Positions 12,101 to 27,100 of a stretch of DNA of 64,000 nt are shown piece after piece. The translations under genes and the position numbers were made by a program. Where the stretch lies: NCBI GenBank assembly GCA_033026295.1, contig CM065173.1, forward strand, positions 434,001 to 498,000, given 5' to 3'. How positions within the stretch are numbered: position 1 is the stretch's first letter; every line of letters begins with the position of its first letter. Below the pieces are notes generated by a model that was not told the origin of the DNA, searched no databases, and saw only the letters and a list, made by a program, of their open reading frames with translations. The stretch comes from Channa striata (lineage: Eukaryota; Chordata; Actinopteri; Anabantiformes; Channidae).

Positions 12101-15100
12101 AGAGAGGAAAGACAGAAAAGAAGACCAAGTGGTGGAAGCTAAAGAATGAAGAAACTTGTGAGGAATTCAGGCAGAAGTTGAGACAGGCTTTGGGTGGTCA
12201 GGGGGAGCTTCCAGATGACTGGGAAACTACAGCAGAGGTAATCAGGGAAACAGTTAGGAAGGTGCTTGGTGTGTCATCTGGAAAGTGGAAAGAAGATAAA
12301 GACATTTGCTGGTGGAATGAGGAAGTACAGGACTGCATCCAGAGGAAGAGGTTAGCTAAAAGGAAGTGGGATCTAGAAAGGACTGAGGAAAGCAGACAGG
12401 AGTACAAGGAAGTGCAGCGCAGAGTGAAGAGGGAGGTGGCAAAGGCCAAACAGAAAGCTTACAATGAGCTGTATGACAGGTTAGACATGAAGGAAGGAGA
12501 GAAGGACTTGTACAGGATAGCCAGACAGAGAGATAAGGATGGGAAAGATGTGCAACAGATAAGGGTGATTAAAGAAAGAGATGGAAAGGTGCTAACAAGC
12601 CAGGAGAGTGTGCAGAGACGATGGAAGGAGTATTTTGAGGAGCTGATGAATGAGGAAAATGACAGGGAAAGAAGGGAGGAAGATGTGGATGTTGTGGAGC
12701 AGGAAATAGCAGAGATTAGAAAGGATGAGGTGATGAAGGTTCTGAAAAGGATGAAGAGCGGAAAGGCTGTTGGTCCTGATGACGTACCTGTGGAGGTGTG
12801 GAAGTGTCTAGTAGAGACAGCAGTGAAGTTTCTGACAGGTCTGTTTAACAGGATTTTTGAGAGTGAGAAGATGCCTGAGGAATGAAGGAGAAGCATTCTG
12901 GTGCCGATCTCTAAGAACAAGGGTGACACGCAGAACTGTAGCAACTACAGAGGGATAAAGCTGATGAGCCACACAATGAAGCTGTGGGAAAGAGTAGTGG
13001 AGGCCAGGCTTAGGAAGGAGGTGGAGATTTGTGAGCAGCAGTATGGTTTCATGCCCCGTAAGAGCACCACTGATGCCATTTTCGCTTTGAGATTGTTGAT
13101 GGAATAGTACAGAGATGGTCAGAAGGAGCTGCATTGTGTCTTTGTGGATTTAGAGAAGGCGTATGACAGGGTGCCGAGGGAGGAGCTGTGGTACTGTATG
13201 AGGTTGTTGGGAGTGGCAGAGAGGTACATCAGAGTAGTCCAGGACATGTATGAGAGGAGCATGAAGGTGGTGAGATGTGCCGTAGGTCAGACAGAGGAGT
13301 TTAAGGTGGAGGTGGGACTACACCAAGGATCGGCTTTGAGGCCATTCTTGGTTGCTATGCTGATGGACAGGTTGACAGATGAGGTCAGACAGAAATCTCC
13401 AGGGACAATGATGTTTGCAGATGACATTGTGATTTGCAGCGAGAGTAGAGAGCAGGTGGAGGAACAGCTGGAGAGGTGGAGGTTTTCTCTGGAAAAAAGA
13501 AGAATGAAAGTCAGTCGTAGCGAGACAGAATACATGTGTGTAAACGAGAGGGAGCAAAGTAGAAGAGTGAGGTTACAGGGGGCTGAGATGAAGAAGGTGC
13601 AGGAGTTTAAGTACTTGGGGTCAACAGTTCAGTGTAATGGGGAGTGGTTCAGGGTGGACGACCATCTGCCTTGACCTGTTGGGCTGAGTGGAAAGTGGAG
13701 AGAGAAAAGAACAGAGCAACAAAAGCAACAACAAAACATTGGGCAGGTTAGTAGGACCCGTAGCTGCACACTGGAGGACACACAGCGCCAAATCCGGTGA
13801 CACCTGAAGACAGGGACAGAGAGAAGGGGAAAGAGAGGGAGAGAGACGACTACGGGACAAAGAAGACACAGAGTTAATGTCATACAGTGGTGACATTATA
13901 GATGTGGGGTGAGAGGAGAGAATGAAGAGAAGAGGAAGTGGCACAGTGCAGAGTCCCCCAGCAGTCTAAGCCTATATCAGCATGACTATAACTAAGTATA
14001 AGCTTTATCAAAGAGGAAGGTTTTGAGCCTAGTCTTAAAAATAGAGAGGGTGTCTGCTTCCCGAATCTGGACTGGGAGCTGGTTCCACAGGAGAGGAGCT
14101 TGATAGCTAAAGGCTCTGCCTCCCATTCTATTTTTGGAAATTCTGGGAACCACAGGTAGGCCTGCATTTTGGGACCGAAGTGGTCTAGTAGGATGATATG
14201 GTACTAAGAGATCTTTTAAATATGATGGGGCTTGACCGTTTAAAGCTTTATAGGTGAGAAGAAGGGTTTTAAATTCTATTCTGCATTTAATGGGAAGCCA
14301 ATGGAGAGAAGCTAATGAAGGTGAAATATGATCTCTCTTACCAATCCCAGTCAGTAATCCTGCTGCAGCATTTTGGATTAATTGGAGGCTTTGTAGAGTA
14401 GTAGAGAATTACAATAGTCCAATCTAGAAGTAACAAATGCATGAACCAATTTTTCAGCATCGCTTTGGGACAGGATGCTCCTAATTTTGGCAATGTTCCG
14501 TAGGTGGAAGAAGGCTGTTCTAGAGATTTGCTTTATCTGTGAGCTAAATGACAAATCCTGGTCAAAAATGACTCTGAGATTCCTTGCAGTACTACTGGGG
14601 GCAAGAGTTATTTCATCTAAATTAGCGACATAGTTAGAAAACATGTTTCTTGGACTTTTAGGCCCAAATACAATAACTTTAGTTTTATCTGAGTTTAGAA
14701 GAAGGAAATTATACGTCATCCAGTCCCTTATGTCTTTAAGACATGCTTGTAGTTTGATGAATTTATTTGTTTCATCAGGTTTCATAGATAGATATAACTG
14801 CATGTCATAGGCGTAGCAGTGAAAATTTACAGAGTGTTTTCTAATAATGTTGCCAAGGGGAGACATATATAAAGTAAAGAGTATTGGTCCTAACACAGAG
14901 CCTTGTGGAATTCCATAACTAACTTTTGTGTATGTGGAAGATTCATCATTAACAGCAAATTGGAATCTATCTGATAGATACGATTTAAACCAATTTAGTG
15001 CAGTTCCTTTAATTCCAATAACATGTTCTAATCTCTGTAATAACATTCTGTGATCAATGGTGTCAAATGCAGCACTAAGATCTAGCAGAACAAATATAGA

Positions 15101-18100
15101 GACAAGTCTGTTATCTGAAGCCAGAAGAAGATCGTTGGTGACTTTAATCAGTGCGGTTTCTGTGCTATGATGAACTATCCGGACTGAAATTCTTCAAACA
15201 AGTCGTTTCTGCACAGGTGGTCACATAATTGCTTTACAACTACTTTTTCAAGTATTTTAGAAATAAAGGGGAGATTGGATATTGGTCTGTAATTGGCTAA
15301 GACACCTGGATCCAGACTAGGTTTTTTAAGAAGAGGTTTGATTACAGCTACCTTATAGGCCTTTGGTACATATCCTGTTTGTAAAGATAGATTAATAATA
15401 TCTAATACGAACGTGTCTAATAAGGGTAGAGCATCTTTGAGCAGTCTAACTGGAATAGGGTTTGCAGACATGTTGTTGGTTTAGATGCCATAATAGTTGA
15501 AGTTAACTCAGCAAGGTCTATGGGCACAAAGCAGTCTAAAAGGGACTGAGGACTTACTGATGATTCTAATTCTGTTGTATTTGTGGGGAGGTTCTGGTGA
15601 ATTTTATTTCTAATAGCTATGATTTTGTTTGTGAAGAAGGTCATGAAGTCATTGTTACATAGCGTTGAGGGAATACTAGTCTCAACTGAACTATGGCTCT
15701 TAGTCAGCCTGGCTACAGTGCTGAAAAGAAACCGGGGGTTGTTCTTGTTTTCCTCTTTTAGTGATGAATAACAAGCTGTTCTGGCTTTATTGAGGCTAAT
15801 TTGTATAAGTATAAACTCTTTTTCCAGGCTAGGCGTGATTCTTGTGAGTGAGTGGAACGCCACTTCCTTTCTAGTCTTCGTGACGCCTGCTTTAAATTGC
15901 GGGTTTGCGAGCTATACCATGGAGATCGCCTGTTCAGAATTACTGCCTTCTTTTTTAGAGGGGCAACACTATCATGTATGGAACGTAAAGATGCTGCATA
16001 ATTATCAGTAAGGTAATCAACTTGTGCAGGAGTACAGTTAATGAGGCTACTCTCAGTTATATCGGTACATGTTGAAGTAAATGATGAAGGGATCATTTCC
16101 TTAAATTTGTTCACAGTGTTTTCAGATAAACACCTACTGAAGCAAAACTTTTTTCTAGCTGCTGTGTAGTCCATTAAATTAAATTCAAATGTTATTAGAA
16201 AATGGTCAGAGAGAACAGAATTATGGGGAAATACTGTTAGTTTATCAATTTCAATGTTGTATGCAAGGACAAGGTCTATGGTGTGACTAAAACAGTGAGT
16301 GGGTTCATTTACAATTTGAGAGAAAACCAATTGAATGTAATAATGAAGTAAATGCTGTGTTGAGGGAGTTACTGTCAGCATCTACATGAATGTTAAAATC
16401 GCCCACTATGACGACTTTATCTGCACTAAGCACTAAGTCGGCTGGAAAATCTGAGAATTCAGTCAAAAATTCAGAATAAGGGACTGGAGGACGATACACA
16501 ACAACAAATAGGAGTGAATTTTGAGTTTTCCAAATTTGGTGTGAAAGCCTCAAAGTAAGACTCTCAAATGAGTTATAACTATGTTTAGGTCTAGGTAAGC
16601 TTGAGTGATAGATTGCTGCTACTCCTTCACCTCGGCCTGAGCTTCTAGGAACATGATAGTTAATATGACTTGGGGGGGTCGACTCATTTAAACTAACATA
16701 TTCTTCCTTCTGCAACCAGGTTTCGGTGAGACAAAATAAATCGAATTGATGATCACTTATCAAGTCATTTACTAACAGAGATTTAGATGAGAGAGATCTG
16801 ATATTTAATAATCCACATTTAATTGTTTTAGTTTTTAGTTTTAGGAGCAGTCCTGATTTTTATTAAGTTATTATAATTAACTCCTCTTGTGATCATTTTT
16901 AGTTTGTAAAATTTAGTTAATCGGGGAACCGACACAGTTTCTATAGGAATGTGGGAGCTGTGGGGGGGTGACGGCGGTGAGGATACTGCAGAGAGGCGTG
17001 TAGAACTGGATCTCTGCATCCTAGGCTCAACTCTGGACTGTCAATCTTTTGGTTGTCTAATAAAATCAGCCATATTTTTTGATAAGACAGAGGCACCATC
17101 CAAAGTAGGATGGATGCCGTCTCTCCTAATAAGCCTAGGTTTTCCCCAAAAACTTTTCCAATTGTCTATGTAGCCCACATCGTTTGCTGGACACCACCTA
17201 GACAGCCAGCGGTTGAATGACGACATGCGGCTATACATGTCGTCACTGATCAGATTTGGCAGGGGTCCAGAGAAAATTATAGAGTCCGACATTGTCTTTG
17301 CAAAGTTACACACCGATTCAATATTAGTTTTGGTGACCTCCGATTTGCGTAATTGGGCGTCATTTGTTCCTGCATGAATATTAATCTTACGGTTATGAAG
17401 ATGAAGATGTTGAGGTTCTCCTTAGGAGTGACAAGGTTGCACAGAATAAGGAATGAGTTCATCAGAGGGACAGCGCATGTTGCCTGTGTTAGCAACAAAG
17501 TCAGAGAGGCCAGATTGAGATGGTTTGGACATGTGAAGAGGAGGAACGGTGAATACATTGGTAGAAGGATGTTGGAGATGGAGCTGCCAGGCAAGAGGGC
17601 GAGAGGACGATCAAGGAGGAGATATATGGATGTTCTAACAGAGGACATGAGGTTAGCTGGTGTCAGAGAGAAAGATGCCCAGGATAGAGTGAGGTGGAAA
17701 CGGATGATTCGCTGTGGCGACCCCTGATGGGAAAAGCCGAAAGAGTAGTAGTAGTATTAGGTGCCAGTCTATGTTTACATTATTATTTTTAGTATTACAT
17801 ATATTATTTTGCTTGTCCTTTAAAAAAACTGGATCAGTTAAATTTTTCTTACAATTACAGTCTTTTTTTTCATCCAGTATTAATACTGAATATGTTAGAA
17901 TTTTTAAAAAATACTTCAGTCTGTTTTATTGTAAAGATTGTGCCAGTGTATCGCAGTGGCACTGAATACTGGAAGGAAATTCCATCCTAAGAAAAACCAA
18001 ACAGTGATTGTGAATATAAAGATTGAAATGTCTATGTTTATCTGCATATTTCAGTATCAATGTCCACGTGGATTAATGTGAATTTGTGGGCCTTTAGACC

Positions 18101-21100
18101 TGTCAAACAATCTACGGGAGGCCGAGGTGCCAGTTGTGGGGAACAGACAGTGTAACTGTGACTACGGATTTGACAGTATCACAGAAAACATGATGTGTGC
18201 CGGGTTACGTGCTGGAGGGAAGGACACCTGTCAGGTGATCATTCTCATGTCTTTGCTGTGTATGTCCACATCTGTCTTAGTCTGTCTATGTCTGATTTCA
18301 TTATCTGCAGTTTCTATCCCATAACATCTCTTCTTAAAGGGGGACTCTGGTGGTCCAATGGTGAGCAAACAGAACGGTCTCTGGGTCCAGGCGGGAATCA
18401 CCAGCTTTGGAGCAGGTTGCGCTCTGCCTGAATTACCAGGAGTCTACACCAGGGTGTCCCAGTTCCAGTCCTGGATCAACACCCAGATCATCAGCAACCA
18501 GCCGGGCTTTGTCACCTTCACATCCAATGGGACTGACAGTGACCTCAACAACATGTGTCCAACACTTCCTCCGATTGTGGCCCTCCCTGCACAACCCTCA
18601 TCACAACGTGAGTGGCCATTTCCAGTGTTATTATTATTCCAATAATACATAATTTTTTCAGTTTATTTACCGTATTTTCCGGACTATATGCCGCTACTTT
18701 TTTCCGAAGTTTTGAACCATGCAGCTTTTACAGAGATGCGGCTTTTCTATGAATTTTTCTGTAGCCCTCAGATGGGCGCTGTAGATGGAAGTCAGTGCAA
18801 ACAAAAATGCGCCAGTTTTTATTCTTAGCGCATGCAACCCAAGACGCACAACAGCAAACATCAGCACTTTTACTGCCGTGTTACAGGCACCATTCAGGTT
18901 CAGGTGTATGAATAAACACTTATGGTACAAAATCTTTCTATGTAAATATCTTATTTCTCAGCCTGGATATTGGCGGCTTATAGTCCAATGCGGTTTATAT
19001 GTGACAAAATATATATTTCTTTTAAATTTTAGCGGGTGCGGCTTAAATTTAGGTGCGCTCTATAGTCCAGAATTTACGGTAGTAATAATCATGCTGCAGC
19101 TCAACTGTATCTAAATGATTTCATTTTATCCAATGATAATTTGGTTTAAACTAAGGGGATGGATTTACCTCATAAAACCTCAAGACCGTATTATAATACC
19201 ACAAGCCAATTAAACTTAAATAATTCATTTTTGATTAATTGAGTGTTAAAATGCAATTTATCCTTCTGCTGGGCCGAATGCAGTGCTGTTTCATTTTTAT
19301 TTAGTCCTTAGAATGTTCAGATAAGTTTCACGTTTACAGTAATTTCCTCACTAAAAAACAGGTTGAGTGTATGAAGCAGAACTAAAAACTGACTTGTAAC
19401 CTTGACCTAAAAACTATTTGGTTCTTTAGAAAAACTATATTTGGACAGTAATTGGCTTTAATGGAGCTGGACTCATGAACTCAGTCTGATTTTCCAGCTT
19501 GAAATCTTTAAAAGAGAGAGACTTCAAGGGGACCGTTCCTAGCTTGTGCAGGGTGATGATCCATGAAGATGCCACAATCCATGACATTATCCATCATAAA
19601 TGTAGCAAAACATCCTAAAGATTTCTGCATCCCAGCCTGATGCTCTGCTCACTGAGCTACCAGGCTGCCTCACTTTGAAGACAGAAATTCCCTCAGGAAT
19701 CTCCCACTTTGTGTCAGCCAGTCAAATATAAAGTTCCTGCTCGCACTTTGGTTGGTATTTGTGCTTTTCCTGGCTTTCGACACTCTACAGGCCGAGTCTC
19801 TGTTGTTGTGTGATCGTCAATTTCTCTTGGACCTGCAACAAAAAGTCAGGGATCTATGTATGTGTGATCCTTTTGTTGGCCCGTCACCTGTCATGGGCCT
19901 TGGCTCTTCTCACTCGGCAAAATCGTCAAAATAGACATCTGGACACAGAATTCTCACTCTGTATTTGCTGTCTGTCTTTTTTTAGTGTGTGGTCAAACTA
20001 CAACCAACACCAGGATTCTTGGGGGAGAGGTCGCCTTTCATGGTAACTGGCCCTGGCAGGCTGTGGTAGCCTGCAGTTCATTTTTCTGTGGAGGGTCCCT
20101 CATTAACAATCAGTGGGTGCTGACTGCTGCTCACTGCTCTCCGAGGTGAGCTTTTTCAAAATCCATAGTCCTGACACGATCGGGAACTAATTAGTGAAAT
20201 AACAATGGTTATTCTTTTTGTTTCTGTGTCAGAAAACCTGAACTTTTGAGACTGTAACCATTCCAGTTACTGTGTCTTTTTATTCAATAAGGCAAGTCTG
20301 TTGCTTGTAGGACAGTACAATGTCTACTTAACACAGTCCTTCTCTCATAACTGCAGACAGTTCTGTTTTTTCACTCTGACTTTAAAATAAATTCAATGGG
20401 GCTCACAGCAGGGAAAATTACAAAAAAAAGCACAAAGCCGAGTCAGCCATTGTTTAAAAATATCGTCATCTCCTTCTCACACCTGCAAAATATACAAACA
20501 CCATTTTGGGAAAGTTAGGCCACTAAAGAAGACAGAACAGCTAACAAAACTGTAAATTCGCACTAGTCAAAAATCAAAATGTGGAGTGAAATTACAGCAC
20601 CTAACAATAATCAAAAAATTACATTAGGTTGAAAGAACCTCGACCCTCACCTTACAAAGGTAAGAATAAAGTACCTAAAGGCTGGTGAAGATGAAGAGAG
20701 AGAGATGGATGGATGGATATAACACACACATGTAGTGGGAGAGCGTGTTCAAGTGTAACATGCTCAGCCACGCTGGTCCGAATACAGATGGAGGTGTTCC
20801 GACGTTTCACACAGGCCACAGTGGATTCCATGGTAGTTTTGCTGAACTGGATTCAAAATGCTGCTGAATGAAAACATAACTTGTTGTTGTTTCATAGTCC
20901 TTATGATGACACAGGACTGTAATAGATGTGTTTGGTCTTTGCTAGTTTCCGCTTGTCTTGAAGACTGCCTGGGGACTGTAGTAGTAGAGGGTTACAAACA
21001 CACGTGAATGTTTTTGTGAATTGAAGTGATTTGATTGTGTAGACTATGGCTGTGTGGATGTATTGTACTCGACGTGTCAAACTGTTGTTCTGTCTGCCCT

Positions 21101-24100
21101 GGTAGTTTACACTGGCATCTTTTTTCTGCTCCTGGCCAAGCTTCCACCTACTTCAGAACCAGTTTTGAGCATCTGATAAGTGCTCTGTATGCTGGAATTA
21201 GCACAACAGAGATGAGTTCTGAGTAGCTGAGGTGGGGGTAGGGCTCCGGCCGGTATGCACCAGCGATGCTTGTGTATCAAGGTTCAAAGTCTGGGCCAGG
21301 GCCAAGATCCTGCGTGTCATCCACTCTGCTGAGAAGGTGATGGCTGCCGTTTCCCACCCGTAATTCACGGACAGTCACTCCTATTTTATTTTTATTGCAT
21401 TTCATTCTTTTTCATCTTTTTGGTTGTATCACACATTTGCATTTTACCATTACATTTTAGATCGTGTTTGCACTTGACACCAAGACAAATTCCTAATACT
21501 GTCAGGTGTTCTTAACTGTGCCTGTGCCTGAAACGTGGGGAACGCTGTCTTGATATTGGTGTGTGTCTGCAGTCCACAAACAGCTTCATACAATACAGCT
21601 ACCAGTTCCTTGTTAGATCCTTATTAGCCCGTGTGCTACGAGGGACACGCACTGCAATTATGCACATGGTGGTGTGTTCTCATGGCAGATAAAAAGTCTC
21701 CATCTAACAGCAGATGGAAGGAAAGGGCAGAATTGCTCAATCTCGTGTCCAGTTCTCATAATACATCCGTGTTTTTCAAATATGTTGGCACTTTTTTCTC
21801 TTCTTCTCTTCTTCTCATAGCGAAGACATAACAAAAATGCAAGTGGTTCTGGGTCGCTACAGATTATTTATTCCGGCCTCCTCAGAGATGTTTCTGAGGG
21901 TAACGCAGATCATCAATCACCCCGACTATGTGGACGGTTACAGTGATAATGACGTCTCCCTCCTGAAACTCTCCTCTGTGGTGACTTTCACCAACTACAT
22001 TCTGCCCGTGTGCCTGGCATCCTCAGACAGCACCTACTACAGTGGTACCAGCACCTGGGTCACTGGGTGGGGCGACATTGGAAGTGAGGGAGGTGAGTCG
22101 TGCATCCATTGGAAAATATTTCAGCTGGAAAAGAATTATGATGGTTCAAAAACTCAAAAATAAAAAAAGATTTGATCTTACTTCACCTCAGTTGGAAAAA
22201 ATTTTTACAAGTACAGGTATTTGGATCTGTTGACTGATCTGCTGATCTGTTCATATTGGACAGAACACAAGCACTTCTCTGAAAATTGTTTTCTAAGACG
22301 TCCAGCCCTACTGTCCTATCCTGATTTGCAAAGCATTTGAGAAAACCTGAAGTTGTAGAAAAGCAAAGCTGAGGTGTATGTGTTCTGTGGGGGGATGTGG
22401 GTTTTTTTACCTATAGGTGAACAGTTAATCAGCGGCTGTGGCTCAGTTGGTAAAGCAGCTGGTTCAATTCAACTTTTTTTATAAGTCACCAATTTGGGGA
22501 AGACCCTGAACCCCAAGTTGCTCCCGGTGGGTCAGGTGGGCACCTTGCTGCCATTGACATCAGTGTGTAAGTGAGTGTGAAAGTGGGTGAATGACACACT
22601 ACATGGTAAAGTACTTTGGATAAAAGTGATATATAAGCAGAACATTTACTATTTACCAACTGTAAAAGATGAAAGATGAAATCAACCTGAATTCAGACAA
22701 GCAACAAAACGAGGCAAAGATGGAAATAGTCTAGGTGAGAGTGTGCAGGTGAGGGAGTTGTTGTCTTCTGTAAGAGTGATGTGTCCTGCTTTTGTGAAAT
22801 AAAGCTGAATACATGGTTAAAGGTGGCTAAAGTGCAGCAAAGAGGAAGGAAGGAAGTACAAACATACAATCGAGGTGTCCTATAGTGTAAGTGCTTGGGA
22901 GACTCGGGTCTGTATGGAAGTAGGTCTTGTGCAGGTAGACTCACATTCACAGAAGTGACTCAGTATTCACACAAGCAGATCTCCAGAGAAGCAGGGCTGA
23001 ACACGAGGACTTACACAACAGGTGCCTTAAATATGTAATTAAATGGCTGCAGCTTAAAGTGCCCCTTCAATGAAACCACATAGATTTGTGTGCTTTTCTT
23101 AGTTCAAACATGACAATACTCAGTTATTACTAAAAACAAACCACATATGAACTTAACCAGAAGAACAAAAGGTTTCCAGGTACAGTTCTTAACACCATAA
23201 AATAAACTAAATCAGCAGACTCCTGAGAAACACATTTCAAACAGCACTTATGGTTCGGTGTAAATGCCAAATGTTTTGCTTCTTTAGGCTTCTATCCAAA
23301 GCGCTTTACACTGCTGCTTGCCATTCTTCCATTTGCACTCAAACTTTCACACAGAGTGTGATGCTCACCTGACCCACAGGGGACAACTTGGGGTTCAGTG
23401 TCTTGCCCAAGGACGCTGCAAAATGTCGACAGGAGTCACTGACCCTGTGGTCTACGGACGAATGCTGTCCCAAAGGAGCTACAGCCACCTCAGTGTATGT
23501 AGTTAGATGCTTGTCCAATAAAGAAATTTTTATTTGTGGTTTACTAAACTGACATTCTGTTTGTCTTCAGTGCTCCTTCCTGCCCCATACAACCTAAGGG
23601 AGGTTGAAGTGCCAATTGTCGGGAACAGACAGTGTAACTGTGACTATGGAGTGGGAACCATCACAGACAACATGATGTGTGCTGGATCACCTGCTGAAGG
23701 GAAGGGGCCCTGTCAGGTGATCACTTTTAAATAAATGTCATGTTGGGTTTTTACTTCTTGCAGATTCTTTCTCCTGAATGTTTCTGTCCTTAAAGGGGGA
23801 TGATGGTGGTCCACTAGTGAACAAACAGAACAGCCGCTGGATCATTGGGGGAGTTGTGATTTCTGGAAGTGGGTGTGGTCTGCCCAATTTACCAGGAGTC
23901 TTCATCAGAGTGTCCCAGTACCAGTCCTGGATCAACAGCCACATCACTAGTGACCCACCAGGATTTGTCACCTTCAATTCCAATGGGACTGACAGTGACC
24001 TCAGTGTAAATTGTCCAGGCCTGCCACCACCTCCAAACACCCAGCCTCCAGACACCCCTCCTTCTAACACCCCCCCAGCCTCTCTTCTTTCATCCACCTC

Positions 24101-27100
24101 TCCTCCAGACACCATCCTTTTAAGCACCCTGACTCCAGGCAGCCCTCCTTCACACACCCTGGCTCCAGACAACCCTCTGGCCTCCCTCCCTTTAACCACT
24201 CTCTATCTAACCACCCAGCCTCCAACCGTTCTACCTTCTACCACCGTGCCTGCAGCTACCCCATCTTTAATCACCCACCCTCAAGCAACCACAGCCAAAT
24301 GTGAGTTTCGGTCCAGGAGTGCTATAATTTTATATCACTTTGCAAAGAACAGACTGATTTTAAATCATCTTGTGGTTGTTAACTAAAGTTGAACAGTAGT
24401 TAAAGTGACTGATACGGACATAGATGTTCTCAATGAAAAATAAAAGCAACAGAAACATGGCACTGATTCATCTGAATATTATCAAAAAACCCAAGACTTT
24501 TGTGACTGCACTGCATTGAATAAAAAAGGTATTTTTTCTATTTTAAAAAAGAGCCAATATTCAGCCTGATGTGTTTGGTATATTTGGAGAATCATGAAGG
24601 GACTGATGGCACAATGAAAATGAGATATTTTTTGCTGAGGTTGTATTTGAAAAATAGTAACTCAAGTTTACATGGCCGTAAAAAACCTGACTATGTCTTT
24701 TTTTCTTTACAGCTGTGGTCTGTGGCCAGGCTCCACTAAATTCTCGTGTACTGGGAGGAAGCTCGGTGGCTACTGCTGGTCAATGGCCTTGGATGGTGAG
24801 CCTACAGAAAAATGGAAGTCATGTGTGTGGAGGGACAGTGGTGGCCATGGATTCTGTACTGAGCAACGCCGACTGTTTCTCGAGGTAAGAAACCTTGTTT
24901 TGGATGGAGTTACGCTAAATGTTGCTGCTACCTGCTTCGGTGATAATTACCTCAGTGGCCAGGGGGTTTAGAAAATGATTAAGGTTTAGTGAGCAGAGTG
25001 GGGAATTCAGAGAACAGTGAGAGAGTAACATACTTTGCTTTGGCTCTGAACAACAAAGTTTTAATGATATGAAAATATAGCTGTATCCTTTATTGTATTA
25101 TTTACTAGGAGAAAATCTGATAAAAACACTGACTTTTTCCATTGATCAAAATTCCAAAAATGATTATTATTATGAGTTATTTCCCTCAGGTCACCCAGAG
25201 CATCTGATTGGTCTGTCGCCCTGGGTCGTCTGAAACAGAACGGCTTCAACCCAAATGACGTGATACTGAATGTGACAAACATCAGTCTGAGCAACCAAAC
25301 TGGGTCTAATGTAGCAGTGCTGCGTCTGGCGACCCCGTTTACCCTGTCCAACCACATCCAGCCCATCTGTGTGGACAATGGGAAAACTTTCAAAGTGGGC
25401 TCCACGTGCTGGGCTGCAGGCTGGAGCTCCGGGGCAGGAGGGGGTGAGTCCATGATGTTAAACCTACACAGTAATGCTAATTGTATGCATCACTTGACCT
25501 CTTTACACCAAACATAGTAAGATTATACAAGTAATTATTATCTGGTTATTATTATTTGATTTTCTCAACTCTAGTGGAGCAAGGTTTGCAGGAGATGCAG
25601 ACCTCGGTGGTGGACTGTGGAAGCACAATGAGTAACAGTATTTGTACCAAAGCTTTGACACTGGATCAGGTAAACAATGAAAATATAGTTACTTTTATTA
25701 ATCCATCTCTTATCTACATTGTTTAGCTGTAGAGGTCACTCTGGGGCCTGGAGCTGATCTTCTGTATCCACCACTGGCTGTCATTCTCCAACAACAAATA
25801 ACATATCGATTTACCCATAGGGTTGATTCAAAATCGTTTGAAAAAGCCACAAATGTTGGGATTCTGTTCTGTTTAACAATGAGACAAAGCATTCATACAA
25901 TCAAGCTGTCATCCACAGCTCATGACACTGGTAGAAGTAAGTAAAGAGTTTCTGTGGTAGCCCAGTTTCCCCGGGTTTGCACAGGAAGACGAGTCTCTTA
26001 TAGCCTTTCTTCACCAGCTCCCTGCCATACTCCCAACATCCGGTTCTCTGAGAGATGAATACAAAGGTACTTGATACTCCCCCACTTGCTTCCCCCTCTT
26101 CTTCATTTGGATTGGCATGTGTTTTCAAGGGTGAAGTCAATGGCAAGCTCATTTGTTTAGCTGTTATTGAGTATCAAGTCATTGTCCTGGCGCCAGGATG
26201 TGAGGGCCTAGAACTCCTGTCTGTAGGCTGCTTCACCATCGTCCCCGTCACGCCTATGTCATCTATATGCGTTCTGTGTTATAAATGGGAAGGCAGTCAT
26301 GAGTGAAAGGTGAGTATCGGAGGGGAGTGAGAACACACCGCTGGGAGGGGCCAGTGTTGAGGATGGTTTTTAAGGGGCTGTGGTCTATTGGAGTGGAAGT
26401 TCTTAATCCAACATCAGACATGGTAATCCAGGACCAGTGACAGCAGCTTGTTGAGCAGTTTACCTAGTTAGATGATATGAAACACACAGCAAAAAATCAA
26501 CAAACAGCCTTCTCACATAGGTGTTAGAGTTTTTCCTGATGTGATACTGCCTTCTGTATAAGATAGACTCCAATGATCCAACGAGGTCAAACTGGGAACG
26601 GCCTGGCACAACCTGGCTCTGCGGCCTACCCCTTTACAGCTCTTCTGTTGTCTGCATCTCAGTGGTCTCGGCCTGTCCGTCGCTCTAATTAATTCATTTT
26701 GGAAGGGATTTGTATGTCCTCTGGAACAAAATCCAAGCCATGTTCCAATATTTCCATTAGTTACAAGTGTATGTAAGATAAAAAGCTGTGAACGGGAGAG
26801 TCTTAGTCTGCTGCTTCTCGCGCCACCATCATCATGGAAAAAGCAGTTGCAGTGATCCCAAGCATACCTTCAACAAGACGTGGTTACAGTAGAAGTCCTG
26901 GGAGGTGTTTTGTTCCCAAGTAGCTGAAACACCTAATTTTCTATGCTGGGTGAATAATTGTCAGTGAAACTGTATGTATAGTGTTTTCAAAAATGCCAAC
27001 GTTCCTGAAAGACATGCTTTTTAATAATTACTGACACAGATTTTATGTTTCCTTATTATGGCACGAGGCTTGGAAACAAATATGATATTTTTATAAGGTT

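Larger units (their letters stand above)
13646..17392 (-). mobile_element. L2-type LINE, copy A, nested in RTE copy B
   Basis: The L2 element lies antisense to gene A inside intron 4. It covers the end of ORF1, all of ORF2 and part of the 3' UTR. The terminal about 180 bp, including the GGCGCTATATAAATAAA tail seen in the copies at 34741 and 50046, are missing at the 13645/13646 junction. RTE sequence missing at the same junction suggests one later deletion removed both. Confidence 0.85.

Noticed and set aside
17353..17727. Apparent small gene encoding MKMLRFSLGVTRL..RMIRCGDP
   Set aside because: It is the 3' end of RTE copy B, separated from its body by the nested L2.
22430..22475. Possible tRNA gene
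   Set aside because: A and B boxes are present but too close together, without a cloverleaf, and followed by the SINE body.
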